Shown here piece by piece: positions 5,446 through 5,625 of a DNA stretch of 5,625 bases (position 1 is the stretch's first letter; each line of letters starts with the position of its first letter). The DNA comes from JBEVEP01 sp040512755 (GTDB taxonomy: Bacteria > Pseudomonadota > Alphaproteobacteria > Rhizobiales > Rhizobiaceae). A model generated the notes under the pieces. It was given only the letters and a program-made list of their open reading frames with translations, ran no database searches and was not told the origin of the DNA. The stretch lies in NCBI GenBank assembly GCA_040512755.1, contig JBEVEP010000141.1:1-5625 (forward strand), written 5' to 3'. The translations under genes and the position numbers were made by a program.

Positions 5446-5557
5446 TGTGGTCGGCACTGCCCCTCACCTGCCTGCCGGCCCGGCCCTTCGCTATGGCTTC
5501 GGGCGTTCGTAGTTCTAAAAGCCAAATCGTTGGCTTTTCGTAGCCTTCGGCGACCAC
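5446..5557. repeat. Repeat-like non-coding element after typA with 7-base inverted ends
   Basis: GTGGTCG at 5446-5452 and CGACCAC at 5551-5557 are exact inverted copies bounding 112 bases. Inside are GCCCCTCACCTGCCTGCCGG (5458-5477), which resembles one arm of dispersed intergenic repeats I recall from rhizobial genomes; two related tracts around CTTCGG (5497-5501 and 5545-5550); the direct repeat TTCGTAG at 5506-5512 and 5537-5543; and the hairpin at 5517-5538. There is no open frame of note. It could be a degraded palindromic repeat or a miniature element; dispersal cannot be shown from one copy. Confidence 0.3.
5517..5538. terminator. Short, possibly bidirectional terminator after typA
   Basis: AAAAGCCAA at 5517-5525 pairs perfectly with TTGGCTTTT at 5530-5538 around the four-base loop ATCG. 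The A/T tails at each end give a T-run on either strand, as in bidirectional intrinsic terminators. The G/C core is only three pairs and the T-run only four bases, so strength is uncertain. It lies 98 bases after the typA stop codon, and is the best terminator-like structure in the window. Confidence 0.45.
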
Positions 5558-5625
5558 TACTCACCCCCGCAATCGTGGAGAGGATCGCCGTCGGCACCGG
5601 GGGCTCGTCAATTCACAGCGTTGGC
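5558..5625. other. Unassigned right edge of the window
   Basis: No frame here reads as a convincing protein on either strand. CCCCCG at 5564-5569 is inverted at 5598-5603 (CGGGGG), leaving a 28-base loop. This may be a promoter region or the edge of another gene outside the window. Confidence 0.3.

Overview
The window looks like a chromosomal, housekeeping stretch of an alphaproteobacterium, most likely of the order Hyphomicrobiales (Rhizobiales). This rests on recalled protein features, not a search: the beta-carbonic anhydrase has the typical rhizobial N-terminus and core, the M3 peptidase has the alphaproteobacterial-style FSGDGYSAGYYSYLW segment, and base composition is fairly GC-rich (about 60 % by eye) with C/G-ending codons. 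No phage, transposase, integrase, CRISPR, tRNA or rRNA signal was seen.

Layout, all on the + strand: (1) positions 3-119, the probable last 38 codons of a gene entering from the left, tentatively a DUF429-type protein; (2) 120-271, a non-coding spacer crowded with CGAAAAC/GTTTTCG elements and overlapping hairpins; (3) 272-916, an intact beta-class carbonic anhydrase; (4) 917-1341, a 425-base spacer with a dense group of GANTC sites, a perfect 12-base AT palindrome, alternative hairpins and one possible 31-residue membrane peptide; (5) 1342-3399, an intact cytosolic M3-family zinc oligopeptidase (Dcp/oligopeptidase A type); (6) 3400-3595, a spacer with two mutually exclusive hairpins, a 7-2-7 operator-like dyad and a leader hairpin; (7) 3596-5419, an intact typA/bipA ribosome-associated GTPase; (8) 5420-5625, a non-coding tail with a short terminator-like hairpin inside a repeat-rich segment.

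The three complete genes do general jobs: CO2/bicarbonate interconversion, breakdown of short peptides, and ribosome assembly or stress-related translation. The 425- and 196-base spacers, each with its own regulatory-looking structures, argue for separate transcription units rather than one operon, and nothing ties the three proteins into one pathway. I see no convincing new multi-gene system. The points most worth a second look are non-coding: the GANTC cluster, the dyad before typA, the CGAAAAC cluster before the carbonic anhydrase, the possible small membrane peptide, and the repeat-like element after typA.
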